In this document: in pieces, positions 23,310-32,201 of the stretch | Position numbering within the stretch: position 1 is the first letter of the stretch | Layout: each line of letters begins with the position of its first letter | Source of the DNA: Flavobacteriales bacterium | GTDB lineage: Bacteria; Bacteroidota; Bacteroidia; Flavobacteriales_D; Crocinitomicaceae | DNA length: 40,551 bases | Direction: 5' to 3' | Assembly (NCBI GenBank): GCA_947505255.1 | Contig: CANNKP010000006.1 | Location: 1-40,551 of the forward strand | Position numbers and translations under genes: made by a program | Notes under the pieces: model-generated | The model's database searches: none | Seen by the model: only the letters and a program-made list of their open reading frames with translations | Told to the model about the DNA's origin: nothing

Positions 23310-25577
23310 ATGAAAAAAAACATAATTTTAGGACTTTTATTGACAGTATTTTCATATTGTTCTTACAGTCAATTGGCGGTTACTTCTGGTGCGTTGACTC
23401 CACAGCAATATGTTGAAAATGTGCTTATTGGGCCGGGTGTAACAGTATCAAATGTGCAATTTAATAATAACTTATCCTATACTGGTAATCAAATTGGGCA
23501 ATTTAATTATGTTGGTAATCAAATCCCATTTGCTTCTGGATTAATTTTAGCTAGTGGAGGAGTAGCAGGTGCTATAGGTCCAAATAATTCAGGAAGTAGC
23601 ACAGTAGCTCCAACAAATCCAACTTTATCGAATGATGCGCAATTAAATTCTATTGCAGGGTTTGCTACTTATGATGTTGGAAAATTAGAGTTTAACTTCG
23701 TTCCTGTTGGAAATACTGTTTCCTTTAGCTTTCTTTTTGGTAGTGAGGAATACAACGAATATGTATGTGGATCTGTAAATGATGTTTTCGGATTCTTTGT
23801 TTCTGGTCCAAACCCCTTAGGAGGAAATTATTTAAATACAAATCTTGCTTTGGTGCCAAGTACTATTGGAACAACGAATATTCCGATTTCAATTAATACC
23901 GTGAATAACGGTTCTGTGGGAAGTAATGGTTCCGCAACTAATTGTTCAACATTAGATCCAAACTGGACTGCAAACAATGTATATTTTTCAGGAGCACCAG
24001 GACCAAATTTTCAGGCTGATGGTATGACTGAACTTATAAATGTTCAATTCAATGTAGTATGCGGGGAGACCTATCAATTTAAATTTGCTGTAGCCGATGG
24101 TGGTGATGCTGCTTTTGACTCATGGGTGTTTTTACAATCAGGGTCATTTAGTTCTGATGCAGTTGAAATTGCTGTAGCAACAGTTTCTGGTGACACCAAT
24201 GTTTACGAAGGTTGTACGGATGCTAATTTAATGTTTATTAGACCCCAAACGCAATTGACAGATACACTAGTAATTAATTATACAATTGGTGGAACAGCAA
24301 CCGAAGGTGTTGATTATAACAACCTAACTAATCCAATTACTTTTCTTCCAGGAGAAGATACAATCGTATTAACAATTCTTCCTACTTTTGATGGAATGTC
24401 TAATGATAATGGTGAATTTATTATTATTACTGCAATGACAATTTCGGCTTGTGGTGACACAATAATATCTTCAGGCACATTGTATATTTTAGATTCAATT
24501 CCAATTCCAATTACAGAAACAGATATATTTGCACAGTGTCAAAATGATTCAATTCTGGTTTCTGCGAATGCTGTGGGTTTATTCCCACCTTATACTTATT
24601 CTTGGACTGGAGGCCAAACAGGTCCCTCTGCATATTTCCCAACAATTATGGGGGCAATGACAGGAGCTGTGGATTATTATGTAACAGCAACAAATTCATG
24701 TGGTTATTCAAATGTTGATACAGTTACAATAACATTAAATCAAACACTTGTTGTTGATACGATGATAATGGGGCCTGCAACGTGCGAACCTGTTGGATTT
24801 GTGTCAGGAATGGTATCTGGTCAAACGGGTGTTCCATCCTATCAATGGACAGGTCCAGGTGCAGGAAACCCAGCATTTATTGACGCTTCTGTTTGGCAAA
24901 ATTTATCATCTGGATGGTATTATTTCAATGTATTTGATAATGTTTGTGAAGTACACGACAGTATTTTCGTTGATATATTGAATCCACCAATTGCCCAATT
25001 TATAGGCTCTCCAACTGCTGGTTGTGATCCTTTGACAGTTCTATTTACAAATAGTAGTCAAAATGCAACTAACTATGCCTGGGATTTTGGAAATGGAAAC
25101 ACATTGAATGTGCCAAATACGGCTTCTCAAACACAAATTTTTTCTAATAGTACAAATGTTCAATTAATTGCTTCTCAAGGAAACTGCGCTGATACAGCTT
25201 TTGTTTCTATTATAATCAGTATTTGTGGTTGTATGGATCCATTAGCTACTAATTATAACCCAGCCGCTAATTTTGATGATGGTTCTTGTACATATCCATT
25301 GCCAACAGTTGAAGTGCCAAACGTATTTACACCAGGTGGGGATAATGTGAATGATCAATTCTTTTTGACAACAACGAATTCAACTTCTATCGAGTTGACA
25401 ATATTAAACCGTTGGGGAAATACATTATACGAATCTACAGGTATTAATCCAGCGTGGAATGGTAAAACTCAAAATGGATCTGAAGCAAATGAAGGTGTTT
25501 ACTTTTATAAGTATAAAGTGAATGGTTATAACGGACAATTTTTAGAGGGACATGGATTCTTACACTTAGTTCGATAA
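23310..25577 (+). CDS. Choice-of-anchor L protein with T9SS type B (gliding-type) C-terminal domain
   Basis: 755 residues from ATG 23310; an upstream TTG (23295) only adds MKNEI. Order: signal peptide MKKNIILGLLLTVFSYCSYSQ; choice-of-anchor L domain (about 25-280) with its hallmark FLFGSEEYNEYVCGSVNDVF; a Calx-beta-like domain (about 283-390, GGTATEGVDYNNL, FLPGEDT); Ig-like segments; a PKD domain (AGCDPLTVLFTNSSQNATNYAWDFGNG region); a calcium-type module GCMDPLATNYNPAANFDDGS; and a gliding-motility-associated C-terminal domain with VFTPGGDNVNDQF, ILNRWGNTLYES and GVYFYKYKV. It is probably displayed on the surface as an adhesin. It has its own terminator and no clear operon partner. Confidence 0.92.
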   Translation: MKKNIILGLLLTVFSYCSYSQLAVTSGALTPQQYVENVLIGPGVTVSNVQFNNNLSYTGNQIGQFNYVGNQIPFASGLILASGGVAGAIGPNNSGSSTVAPTNPTLSNDAQLNSIAGFATYDVGKLEFNFVPVGNTVSFSFLFGSEEYNEYVCGSVNDVFGFFVSGPNPLGGNYLNTNLALVPSTIGTTNIPISINTVNNGSVGSNGSATNCSTLDPNWTANNVYFSGAPGPNFQADGMTELINVQFNVVCGETYQFKFAVADGGDAAFDSWVFLQSGSFSSDAVEIAVATVSGDTNVYEGCTDANLMFIRPQTQLTDTLVINYTIGGTATEGVDYNNLTNPITFLPGEDTIVLTILPTFDGMSNDNGEFIIITAMTISACGDTIISSGTLYILDSIPIPITETDIFAQCQNDSILVSANAVGLFPPYTYSWTGGQTGPSAYFPTIMGAMTGAVDYYVTATNSCGYSNVDTVTITLNQTLVVDTMIMGPATCEPVGFVSGMVSGQTGVPSYQWTGPGAGNPAFIDASVWQNLSSGWYYFNVFDNVCEVHDSIFVDILNPPIAQFIGSPTAGCDPLTVLFTNSSQNATNYAWDFGNGNTLNVPNTASQTQIFSNSTNVQLIASQGNCADTAFVSIIISICGCMDPLATNYNPAANFDDGSCTYPLPTVEVPNVFTPGGDNVNDQFFLTTTNSTSIELTILNRWGNTLYESTGINPAWNGKTQNGSEANEGVYFYKYKVNGYNGQFLEGHGFLHLVR

Positions 25578-25593
25578 GAAATATACTGCATAA

Positions 25594-25630
25594 AAAAAGG
25601 TCCCAATTGTTCTTCAATTGGGACCTTTTT
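25594..25630. terminator. Bidirectional terminator between the choice-of-anchor L gene and hflX
   Basis: A perfect 16-bp stem aaaaaggtcccaattg (25594-25609) / caattgggaccttttt (25615-25630) with loop ttctt and T-runs on both strands. It serves the two convergent genes. Confidence 0.95.
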
Positions 25631-25641
25631 GTTTTTACTTC

Positions 25642-26841
25642 TTAGTATAAAAAGTTGTTGTAAGGATATCGAATTTTAAATACTCGTTTTACCTCTTCAT
25701 AAATTACCGTTTTCAATTCTTCAATATTTTCCTTGTCTTGGGCTGAAATAAAAACGCAATTCGTGTTATTCATTTTTGCCATCCATGACTTCTTTAATTC
25801 TTCTAAAGAAAAGTTTTCTTCCTTTCGAGGATTTGGATCATCTTCAATTTGCTCAACGGCTTTATATGCATCAATTTTATTAAAAACTAAAATAACAGGT
25901 TTTTCCGTCTTGTCAAGTTCATTGAGAGTTTCATTCACCACATTATATTGATCTTCAAAATTTGGATGTGAAATATCAATGATGTGAATCAATAAATCAG
26001 CTTCTCTGACTTCATCTAACGTTGATTTAAAGGATTCAACCAACTGATGAGGTAACTTTCTAATAAATCCTACAGTATCTGTCAAAAGGAACGGTAAATT
26101 CTCAATTACTACCTTACGAACAGTTGTGTCGAGCGTTGCGAATAATTTGTTTTCAGCAAAAACGTCAGATTTCGAAAGCAAATTCATGATTGTACTTTTC
26201 CCAACATTCGTATAACCAACAAGAGCAACTCGAACTAATTGGCCGCGATTACCTCTTTGAATAGACATCTGTTTGTCAATTTCTTTTAGTTTCTCTTTCA
26301 TTAAAGAGATTCTTGTTTGAATTATTCGGCGATCAGATTCAATTTGAGATTCTCCTGGTCCCCTCAACCCAATTCCTCCTTTTTGACGTTCTAAGTGAGT
26401 CCACAAACGTGTTAATCGGGGCAACATATATTGGAGTTGAGCCAATTCCACTTGTGTTTTAGCATGAGATGAACGCGCTCGACTAGCAAAAATATCTAAG
26501 ATTAGGATGTTTCGATCTAGTATTTTACACTCTAATTCGCGTTCAATATTTCTTAATTGAGAAGGAGTAAGCTCGTCATCAAAAATGACTAATTCAATAG
26601 AATGTTCTTTAATAAATTCTTTTATTTCTTGTAATTTTCCCGTTCCAACAAAAGTTCTTGGATGGATCATTGGTAATTTTTGTAAGAATTTCTTTATTGT
26701 TGTTGCTCCAGCCGTTTCCGCCAAAAATTCAAGTTCATCTAAATATTCTAGCGCAGTTTCTTCCTTTAAAGAAGGAGTGATAACTCCAACTAAAATACAA
26801 TTTTCTTCAACCGCATCAACGGTTACATGTCCTTCTTGCAT
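25642..26841 (-). CDS. hflX: Ribosome-associated GTPase HflX
   Basis: 399 residues. The HflX-specific N-terminal domain ends with the glycine-rich signature GGIGLRGPGESQIE (155-168), followed by a helical linker and the GTPase domain: G1 GYTNVGKST 209-217, G3 DTVGFIRKLPHQL, G4 NKIDAY, and a G5-like ISAQDKE. HflX splits or rescues stalled ribosomes under stress in other bacteria. It starts 4 bp after the cytochrome c gene, and the three minus-strand genes from 27624 to 25642 look like one transcript. Confidence 0.96.
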   Translation of the reverse strand: MQEGHVTVDAVEENCILVGVITPSLKEETALEYLDELEFLAETAGATTIKKFLQKLPMIHPRTFVGTGKLQEIKEFIKEHSIELVIFDDELTPSQLRNIERELECKILDRNILILDIFASRARSSHAKTQVELAQLQYMLPRLTRLWTHLERQKGGIGLRGPGESQIESDRRIIQTRISLMKEKLKEIDKQMSIQRGNRGQLVRVALVGYTNVGKSTIMNLLSKSDVFAENKLFATLDTTVRKVVIENLPFLLTDTVGFIRKLPHQLVESFKSTLDEVREADLLIHIIDISHPNFEDQYNVVNETLNELDKTEKPVILVFNKIDAYKAVEQIEDDPNPRKEENFSLEELKKSWMAKMNNTNCVFISAQDKENIEELKTVIYEEVKRVFKIRYPYNNFLY

Positions 26842-26845
26842 AACT

Positions 26846-27175
26846 TTATCTCATTCGAAGAACATATTCTGTAACAGCAGTAATGTTCTTTTTAGATCCT
26901 AATAATTCTTTCATAGGGGGCATTCCGTTTTTACCCTTTTCAATGCGAGATTCAACTTCTGCTTTAAGTAATGTTGACTTTGTTAAATCTTTCGCTCCTG
27001 CGGCACCTAATTTACCGTCGCTACCATGACAAGCAGAACAGTACTCAAAGTATAGTTCTTTAGCAGAAACTGGAGTTTCTGTTTCATCTCCATCCGTTCT
27101 TTGTATTGTTCCATTCGAACTACAAGCAAAACAAGTAAGAAAAAGAAAACTAGAAATGCAGATTTTTAAAACCAT
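26846..27175 (-). CDS. Lipoprotein c-type cytochrome
   Basis: 109 residues. A lipoprotein signal precedes Cys18 (TCFAC). The heme motif CSACH is at 46-50, and the GMPPM segment near residue 83-87 can supply the axial Met. One heme, low-potential class I style fold. The small size and lipid anchor fit an electron carrier at the periplasmic side of a membrane. The start codon overlaps the end of the upstream membrane-protein gene by 10 bp, so the two are likely partners in electron transfer; that role is inference. Confidence 0.9.
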   Translation of the reverse strand: MVLKICISSFLFLTCFACSSNGTIQRTDGDETETPVSAKELYFEYCSACHGSDGKLGAAGAKDLTKSTLLKAEVESRIEKGKNGMPPMKELLGSKKNITAVTEYVLRMR

Positions 27176-27624
27176 GCTCCACCTAATGCTTCTCTAAAAG
27201 GCCAAGGAATAAACGCAAGAATTAAAATTAATCCTATTGTGTACCACGTCAGTATTTTTGTGTGCTTCAAATCATTCGTTGCTGCTTTTTCAGCCTTTTT
27301 GCGCCCAATAGTGATTATAACAATCGCTAAAATCATTCCTACTAGATGCTCCATTCCGAAAAAGCGATACATTCCACCTGCTAAATCACTTGACATCCAT
27401 CCCTTTTGAAAAGAGATTTTATGTTTATCATTTAAGAAATACAAAACTAATCCAATCAATAATTGCGTATGTAAACTAATCATTGTGAATAGATTAATCA
27501 TTTTATCTTTTTTCACATATGAATTTTTCCCTTTTGACATTAGAGCATTGAGGATGGCTACAATTAATAGTATTAGAGCTATCCATCGCAATCCTGAGTG
27601 TGTGGGTAATAATCCGTTATACAT
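27166..27624 (-). CDS. Four-helix membrane protein (cytochrome-b-like), unknown
   Basis: 152 residues from ATG at 27622-27624, giving MYNGLLPTHSGLRW; the longer frame to 27696 reads through repeat and promoter DNA. Four hydrophobic helices (about 14-29, 47-66, 92-108, 127-142). Conserved-looking His residues lie at the helix starts, as in THSGLRW, MISLHTQLLIG, GMEHLVGM, which could ligate heme b. Such proteins are annotated as cytochrome-B-like in Flavobacteria from memory. The overlap with the cytochrome c lipoprotein gene supports a redox pair. Confidence 0.8.
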   Translation of the reverse strand: MYNGLLPTHSGLRWIALILLIVAILNALMSKGKNSYVKKDKMINLFTMISLHTQLLIGLVLYFLNDKHKISFQKGWMSSDLAGGMYRFFGMEHLVGMILAIVIITIGRKKAEKAATNDLKHTKILTWYTIGLILILAFIPWPFREALGGAWF

Positions 27625-27638
27625 AATTTCTTTTTTTA

Positions 27639-27646
27639 CAAAAATA
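27639..27646 (-). promoter_or_regulatory. -7 box for the cytochrome/hflX unit
   Basis: TATTTTTG on the minus strand ends 14 bp before the ATG at 27624; exact TAnnTTTG match in an AT-rich tract, so a chance hit is possible. Confidence 0.45.
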
Positions 27647-27683
27647 CATAAAATACATACAAAAATTAAGGAAAAAGGAAGAT

Positions 27684-27704
27684 GGTCCTTCGGCAAGCTC
27701 AGGG
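27684..27704. repeat. Short dispersed repeat, inverted copy of the 9205 word
   Basis: The word ggtccttcggcaagctcagg matches the complement of the 9205-9227 word (ctgagcttgtcgaagg) with one base change (g for a). It lies between divergent genes, upstream of both start codons. Confidence 0.6.
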
Positions 27705-27818
27705 AGCTTTTACCTTTTTTAAAGGCACCTGGGTTTCAGAGAATAATATAAGTTTAGATAGAAATTCGAAGAAATCGACTGTTTTGATTAAATTCACGGT
27801 CTATTTTAGTATATAAAT

Positions 27819-30800
27819 ATGAAGTTATTTTTGCTTTTATTCTCGTTAATCGCTTGTTTCTCTTGGGGTCAACTAATACCTCAAAATGGAACTGTGGATT
27901 CCAAACCAAAATACATTGCATTTAAAAATGCGAGAATTTTGGTTTCTCCTACAAAAACAATTGAAAATGGAACAATTCTGATTGAAGGCGATAAAATTAT
28001 TGAGGTTGGGATGTTAGTTTTTCCGCCAGATGATGCAATAATTGTTGATTGTGAAGGCAAAACGATTATAGCTTCATTTATTGAAACAATATCTTCGGTT
28101 GGTTTACCAAAGTACACTGTGACTTCTCATTCATCAAGGCCTCAACTAGAAAGTTCAAAAAATGGCGCCTATTATTGGAATGAATCAATTCATCCTGAGG
28201 TAGATGCTAGTAGTCTGTACCAAATTGATGCGAAAACAAATGATGTATTGCTAAAAATGGGTTTTGGACTTGCTTTAGCTCACGTAAATGATGGAATAGC
28301 CCAGGGATCTGGTGCTTTAGTATCGTTGGGAAATGAAAATGAAAACAAACAAATAATTAAAGGGCAAAGTGCTCAATTTTACTCTTTTGAAAAGGGAGTT
28401 TCTCAACAAACGTATCCTTCATCGCAAATGGGATCAATTGCTTTGTTGCGTCAAACCTTTTATGATCTTAAGTGGTATATTGAAAGTAAAAACGCTGAAA
28501 CAAATATCTCTTTAGATAAAATGCAGCAGTCAATTTCGTTGCCGTTCATATTTCAAACCTTTGATAAATGGGAAATTTTACGTGCTGAAAAGATTGCTAA
28601 TGAGTTTCAATATGAATTTAATTATTTAGGATCAGGAAATGAATATCAAGCGGTAAGTGATTTGAAAAAAATTAAAAATTATATTGTTTTACCACTAAAT
28701 TTTCCTGAACCTTTTGACGTTAAAGATCCATATTTGTCAAGACAAATTCCATTATCAGATTTGAAGCATTGGGAATTAGCTCCTTCAAATCCATTCATCC
28801 TAAGACAAAATAATATCCCTATTTGCTTTACAAGTCAAGGTCAGAAATCAGCTGAAAGTTTTTGGATAAATATTAGAAAATCAATTGAACGAGGTTTATC
28901 TGAAACCGATGCGTTAGCCGCTTTGACCATTGAACCTGCTAAATTATTGAAAGTTGATTCAGATTTTGGAACCATAGAAAAAGGGAAAAAAGCAAGTTTT
29001 ACGATTTATTCATCGAATCCTTTTATAGGGGAAGCAAAATTACTTGAATCTTGGCTTTTAGGAGAGCAAAAGTTGATGGATATTTCTGCGAAACACGATG
29101 TTACTGGCAAATACAATATATTAATAGATGGAAAAAAATATCCAATTGAAATTAGTGGAGAAGGAGATAAGTTGACAGGAAAAATTCAAACAATGCATCA
29201 AAAATCAAATTTATCCTACGATACTTTATTTCCAAAGATGTCTGTTCAACTGATTGATGATGATATTACGCTTCAATTCAATATTGATGACGATAATTGG
29301 AAGGGAAGTATGAGTTTACATGGAAAGGTTAGCAGTAAATTTGGCGTTTTTGAAGGGGAAGGAATGGCTCCAACCGGGAAGTGGATTCAATGGTCTGGAA
29401 TAAAAAATGATCGAATAGAAAAGAAAAAATCTGATTCCAAAGATGTCAAGATTGATTCGTCTTATAATGCTAAAATTTGGTTTCCAAATATGGCATATGG
29501 CTTTGAAAAGAAACCTTCGAATGAAACAATTGTTATAAGAAATGCTACTGTTTGGACGAATGAGGCGCAGGGAGTGCTAAAAGATGCAACTGTAATTGTT
29601 TCAAATGGTAAAATTTCATTTGTAGGAACAGGAAATTTTACAATCCCGAACTATGCTAAAGTTATCGATGCGAAGGGAAAATTTGTAACATCTGGAATAA
29701 TTGATGAACATTCACATATTGCCATTTCAAAAGGCGTAAATGAAGGGGGACAAGCAATTTCTGCAGAAGTTAGTATTGGTGATGTTGTTACTCCAGACGA
29801 CATTGACATATACAGACAATTATCTGGAGGCGTTACTGCTGCTCAATTATTACACGGTTCAGCAAATCCGATTGGAGGGCAATCAGCATTAATAAAGTTA
29901 AAATGGGGTTTTTCTCCAGAGGAAATGCTTATTCCAAATGCCCCAAAATTTATTAAATGTGCGCTCGGAGAGAATGTGAAACAATCAAATTGGGGAGACA
30001 ATAATTCAATTCGATTTCCACAAACAAGAATGGGTGTTGAACAAATTTTTTACGATGGTTATATGCGCGTGCAAGCATATGAAAATGAATGGTTAAACTA
30101 TTCAAAAAGCACATTAGATAGTAAAACCGCACCTCGAAAAGATTTAGAATTAGAAGTGTTATCCGAAATATTTCGATCGGAACGTCATATTACGTGTCAT
30201 TCTTATGTGCAATCTGAAATCAACATGTTAATGCATGTTGCAGATTCATTGAATTTCAAGGTTAATACGTTTACACATATTTTGGAAGGATATAAAGTTG
30301 CTGATAAAATGCTAGCTCATGGTGTTGGTGCCTCGACTTTTTCTGATTGGTGGGCCTATAAATTTGAAGTAAACGATGCGATCCCTTATAATGCTGCAAT
30401 AATGAATGAAATGGGACTTGTTGTTGCAATTAATTCTGATGATGCTGAAATGGGAAGACGATTGAACCAAGAAGCTGCTAAAGGTGTTAAGTATGGTGGA
30501 ATGACAGAAGAAGCGGCGTGGAAAATGGTGACTTTGAATCCAGCAAAATTATTGCATTTGGATGATAGAATGGGAAGTTTGAAGGAAGGAAAGGATGCTG
30601 ATATTGTTGTTTGGACAGCTAATCCTTTGAGTATCGAAGCCAAAGTTGAAATGACAATTGTAGATGGAATGATTCTTTTTGACAGTCAAAGAGATTATTT
30701 AATGCGATCACATAATCAGAAAGAAAAAGCTAGAATTATTTCTAAAATGCTTGAATCTAATGAAAAAGGAGAGGAAAGTAAACCTTTTTTCAAAAAGAAA

Positions 30801-30863
30801 ACAAGACATTTTCATTGCGACACACTAGGTGAGGAGGGATCAGAAGAAGAAAATACCCATTAA
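27819..30863 (+). CDS. Secreted double amidohydrolase-family protein
   Basis: 1014 residues with signal peptide MKLFLLLFSLIACFSWGQ. The N-terminal half (about 25-420) has an amidohydrolase-like frame (FKNARILVSPTKTIENGTIL, then EKGKKASFTIYSSNPF) but no HxH where the metal site should be: it reads ASFIETISSVG. The C-terminal half (about 560-985) is intact: His631-x-His633 in DEHSHI, His794 in CHSY, His820 in THILEG and Asp874 in INSDDAE, followed by the GSLKEGKDADIVVWTANP closing motif. It resembles imidazolonepropionase-like hydrolases that act outside the cytoplasm; the substrate is unknown. The next gene, 10 bp on, encodes another amidohydrolase-like protein. Confidence 0.9.
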   Translation: MKLFLLLFSLIACFSWGQLIPQNGTVDSKPKYIAFKNARILVSPTKTIENGTILIEGDKIIEVGMLVFPPDDAIIVDCEGKTIIASFIETISSVGLPKYTVTSHSSRPQLESSKNGAYYWNESIHPEVDASSLYQIDAKTNDVLLKMGFGLALAHVNDGIAQGSGALVSLGNENENKQIIKGQSAQFYSFEKGVSQQTYPSSQMGSIALLRQTFYDLKWYIESKNAETNISLDKMQQSISLPFIFQTFDKWEILRAEKIANEFQYEFNYLGSGNEYQAVSDLKKIKNYIVLPLNFPEPFDVKDPYLSRQIPLSDLKHWELAPSNPFILRQNNIPICFTSQGQKSAESFWINIRKSIERGLSETDALAALTIEPAKLLKVDSDFGTIEKGKKASFTIYSSNPFIGEAKLLESWLLGEQKLMDISAKHDVTGKYNILIDGKKYPIEISGEGDKLTGKIQTMHQKSNLSYDTLFPKMSVQLIDDDITLQFNIDDDNWKGSMSLHGKVSSKFGVFEGEGMAPTGKWIQWSGIKNDRIEKKKSDSKDVKIDSSYNAKIWFPNMAYGFEKKPSNETIVIRNATVWTNEAQGVLKDATVIVSNGKISFVGTGNFTIPNYAKVIDAKGKFVTSGIIDEHSHIAISKGVNEGGQAISAEVSIGDVVTPDDIDIYRQLSGGVTAAQLLHGSANPIGGQSALIKLKWGFSPEEMLIPNAPKFIKCALGENVKQSNWGDNNSIRFPQTRMGVEQIFYDGYMRVQAYENEWLNYSKSTLDSKTAPRKDLELEVLSEIFRSERHITCHSYVQSEINMLMHVADSLNFKVNTFTHILEGYKVADKMLAHGVGASTFSDWWAYKFEVNDAIPYNAAIMNEMGLVVAINSDDAEMGRRLNQEAAKGVKYGGMTEEAAWKMVTLNPAKLLHLDDRMGSLKEGKDADIVVWTANPLSIEAKVEMTIVDGMILFDSQRDYLMRSHNQKEKARIISKMLESNEKGEESKPFFKKKTRHFHCDTLGEEGSEEENTH

Positions 30864-30873
30864 TATTTATAAC

Positions 30874-32154
30874 GTGAAATATATTAATTTAATAATTATT
30901 GTTGTTTTCATTGGTCAATTTTCTGCTCAAGAAAACCAATCTATCTTGCTTTTGAATGGATATTTGCATATTGGCAATGGCGAGGTAATAGAAAGCGGAT
31001 TAGTCGGTATCAAAAATGGTAAAATTGATTTGGTCCGAAATTCATTGGCTTACACCTATAATAAGGAGGATTGGGATACGATCATTGATCTTCAGGGGCA
31101 GCATATTTATCCGGCTTTTATCGCTCCTAATTCTACTTTAGGATTAACTGAGATTGATGCGGTCAGAGCAACACGAGATTTTGATGAGGTTGGACAATAT
31201 AATCCCCATATTCGCTCTCAGATTGCTTTTAATGTTGAATCGAAAGTTATTAGTACTGTTAGAACAAATGGTGTTTTACTTGCTCAAGCAACGCCCCGAG
31301 GAGGAGATATATCTGGAACTTCTTCCATTATGGCATTGGATGGTTGGAATTGGGAGGATGCGACAATTTTAAAAGACGATGGAATTCACCTCAATTGGCC
31401 AATTAGCGCTGGTCAAAGCGGAGTATCTAATGAAGTGAATACCGTAAAAAATAAAGAAAATTATTCAAAAGAAAAGCTGGCAATATTTCAGTTTTTTGAA
31501 ATGTCATTGAAATATGCTTCATTTTCAGAAAAAGACCAAAATGATGTGAGATTGAATGCAATGATTGATTGTTTTAAAGGCAATAAGCGCGTATATATTC
31601 ATGCAGATGAATTGCAACAACTTCAAGATGCCATTGATTTTTCAATACATTTTGACTTGCCTTTTCCAGTTATTGTGGGTGGTTATGATAGTCATTTAGT
31701 TACTCGAAAATTGAAAGACGCAAACATTCCAGTAATGTTGGTTAGAACTCATAGTCTTCCCCAAAATGAGGAAGATGCAGTTGATTTCCCATATCATTTA
31801 CCAGCAATGCTCCAAGAGGCGGAGGTAAAATTTTGTTTACAAAATGAAGGCGCCATGGAAACAATGAATGCACGCAATTTACCTTTTCAAGCCGGAACAG
31901 CTATGGCTTATGGATTAACAGAAGAACAAGCAATTAGAAGTATTTCTTTGAGCACGTGTGAAATTGTCGGAATTGATAGAGATTTTGGCAGTATTGAAGA
32001 AGGAAAATCAGCTACATTATTTGTTTCCCAAGGAAATGCCTTGGATATGCGCACCAATCAAGTAAATGTCGCAATTATACGAGGGTTATTTATGCCAACA
32101 CGTAACTTCCAGCAAGAATTGTATGAGAAATATACGAGAAAGTATATGAAATAA
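30874..32154 (+). CDS. Secreted amidohydrolase-like protein lacking the metal-binding HxH
   Basis: 426 residues from the GTG at 30874, which gives the signal peptide MKYINLIIIVVFIGQFSAQ; the earlier GTG at 30829 would overlap the upstream gene by 35 bp and bury the signal. The overall frame is that of composite-domain amidohydrolases (LLLNGYLHIGNGEVIESG, then the closing FGSIEEGKSATLFVSQGNALDM). Where HxH is expected the protein reads YPAFIAPNST, and where the late Asp is expected it reads LQNEGA. It is therefore probably a non-catalytic partner or has a changed mechanism. It forms an operon with the 1014-residue gene, whose N-terminal half is degenerate in the same place. Confidence 0.87.
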   Translation: MKYINLIIIVVFIGQFSAQENQSILLLNGYLHIGNGEVIESGLVGIKNGKIDLVRNSLAYTYNKEDWDTIIDLQGQHIYPAFIAPNSTLGLTEIDAVRATRDFDEVGQYNPHIRSQIAFNVESKVISTVRTNGVLLAQATPRGGDISGTSSIMALDGWNWEDATILKDDGIHLNWPISAGQSGVSNEVNTVKNKENYSKEKLAIFQFFEMSLKYASFSEKDQNDVRLNAMIDCFKGNKRVYIHADELQQLQDAIDFSIHFDLPFPVIVGGYDSHLVTRKLKDANIPVMLVRTHSLPQNEEDAVDFPYHLPAMLQEAEVKFCLQNEGAMETMNARNLPFQAGTAMAYGLTEEQAIRSISLSTCEIVGIDRDFGSIEEGKSATLFVSQGNALDMRTNQVNVAIIRGLFMPTRNFQQELYEKYTRKYMK

Positions 32155-32155
32155 A

Positions 32156-32179
32156 AAAGAGAAGCTTTCACTTCTCTTT
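32156..32179. terminator. Bidirectional terminator between amidohydrolase and T9SS genes
   Basis: Stem aaagagaag (32156-32164) / cttctcttt (32171-32179), loop ctttca, with A/T-runs on both sides, between convergent genes. Confidence 0.75.
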
Positions 32180-32201
32180 ATCTTATACTTTCGCTTAATG
32201 C

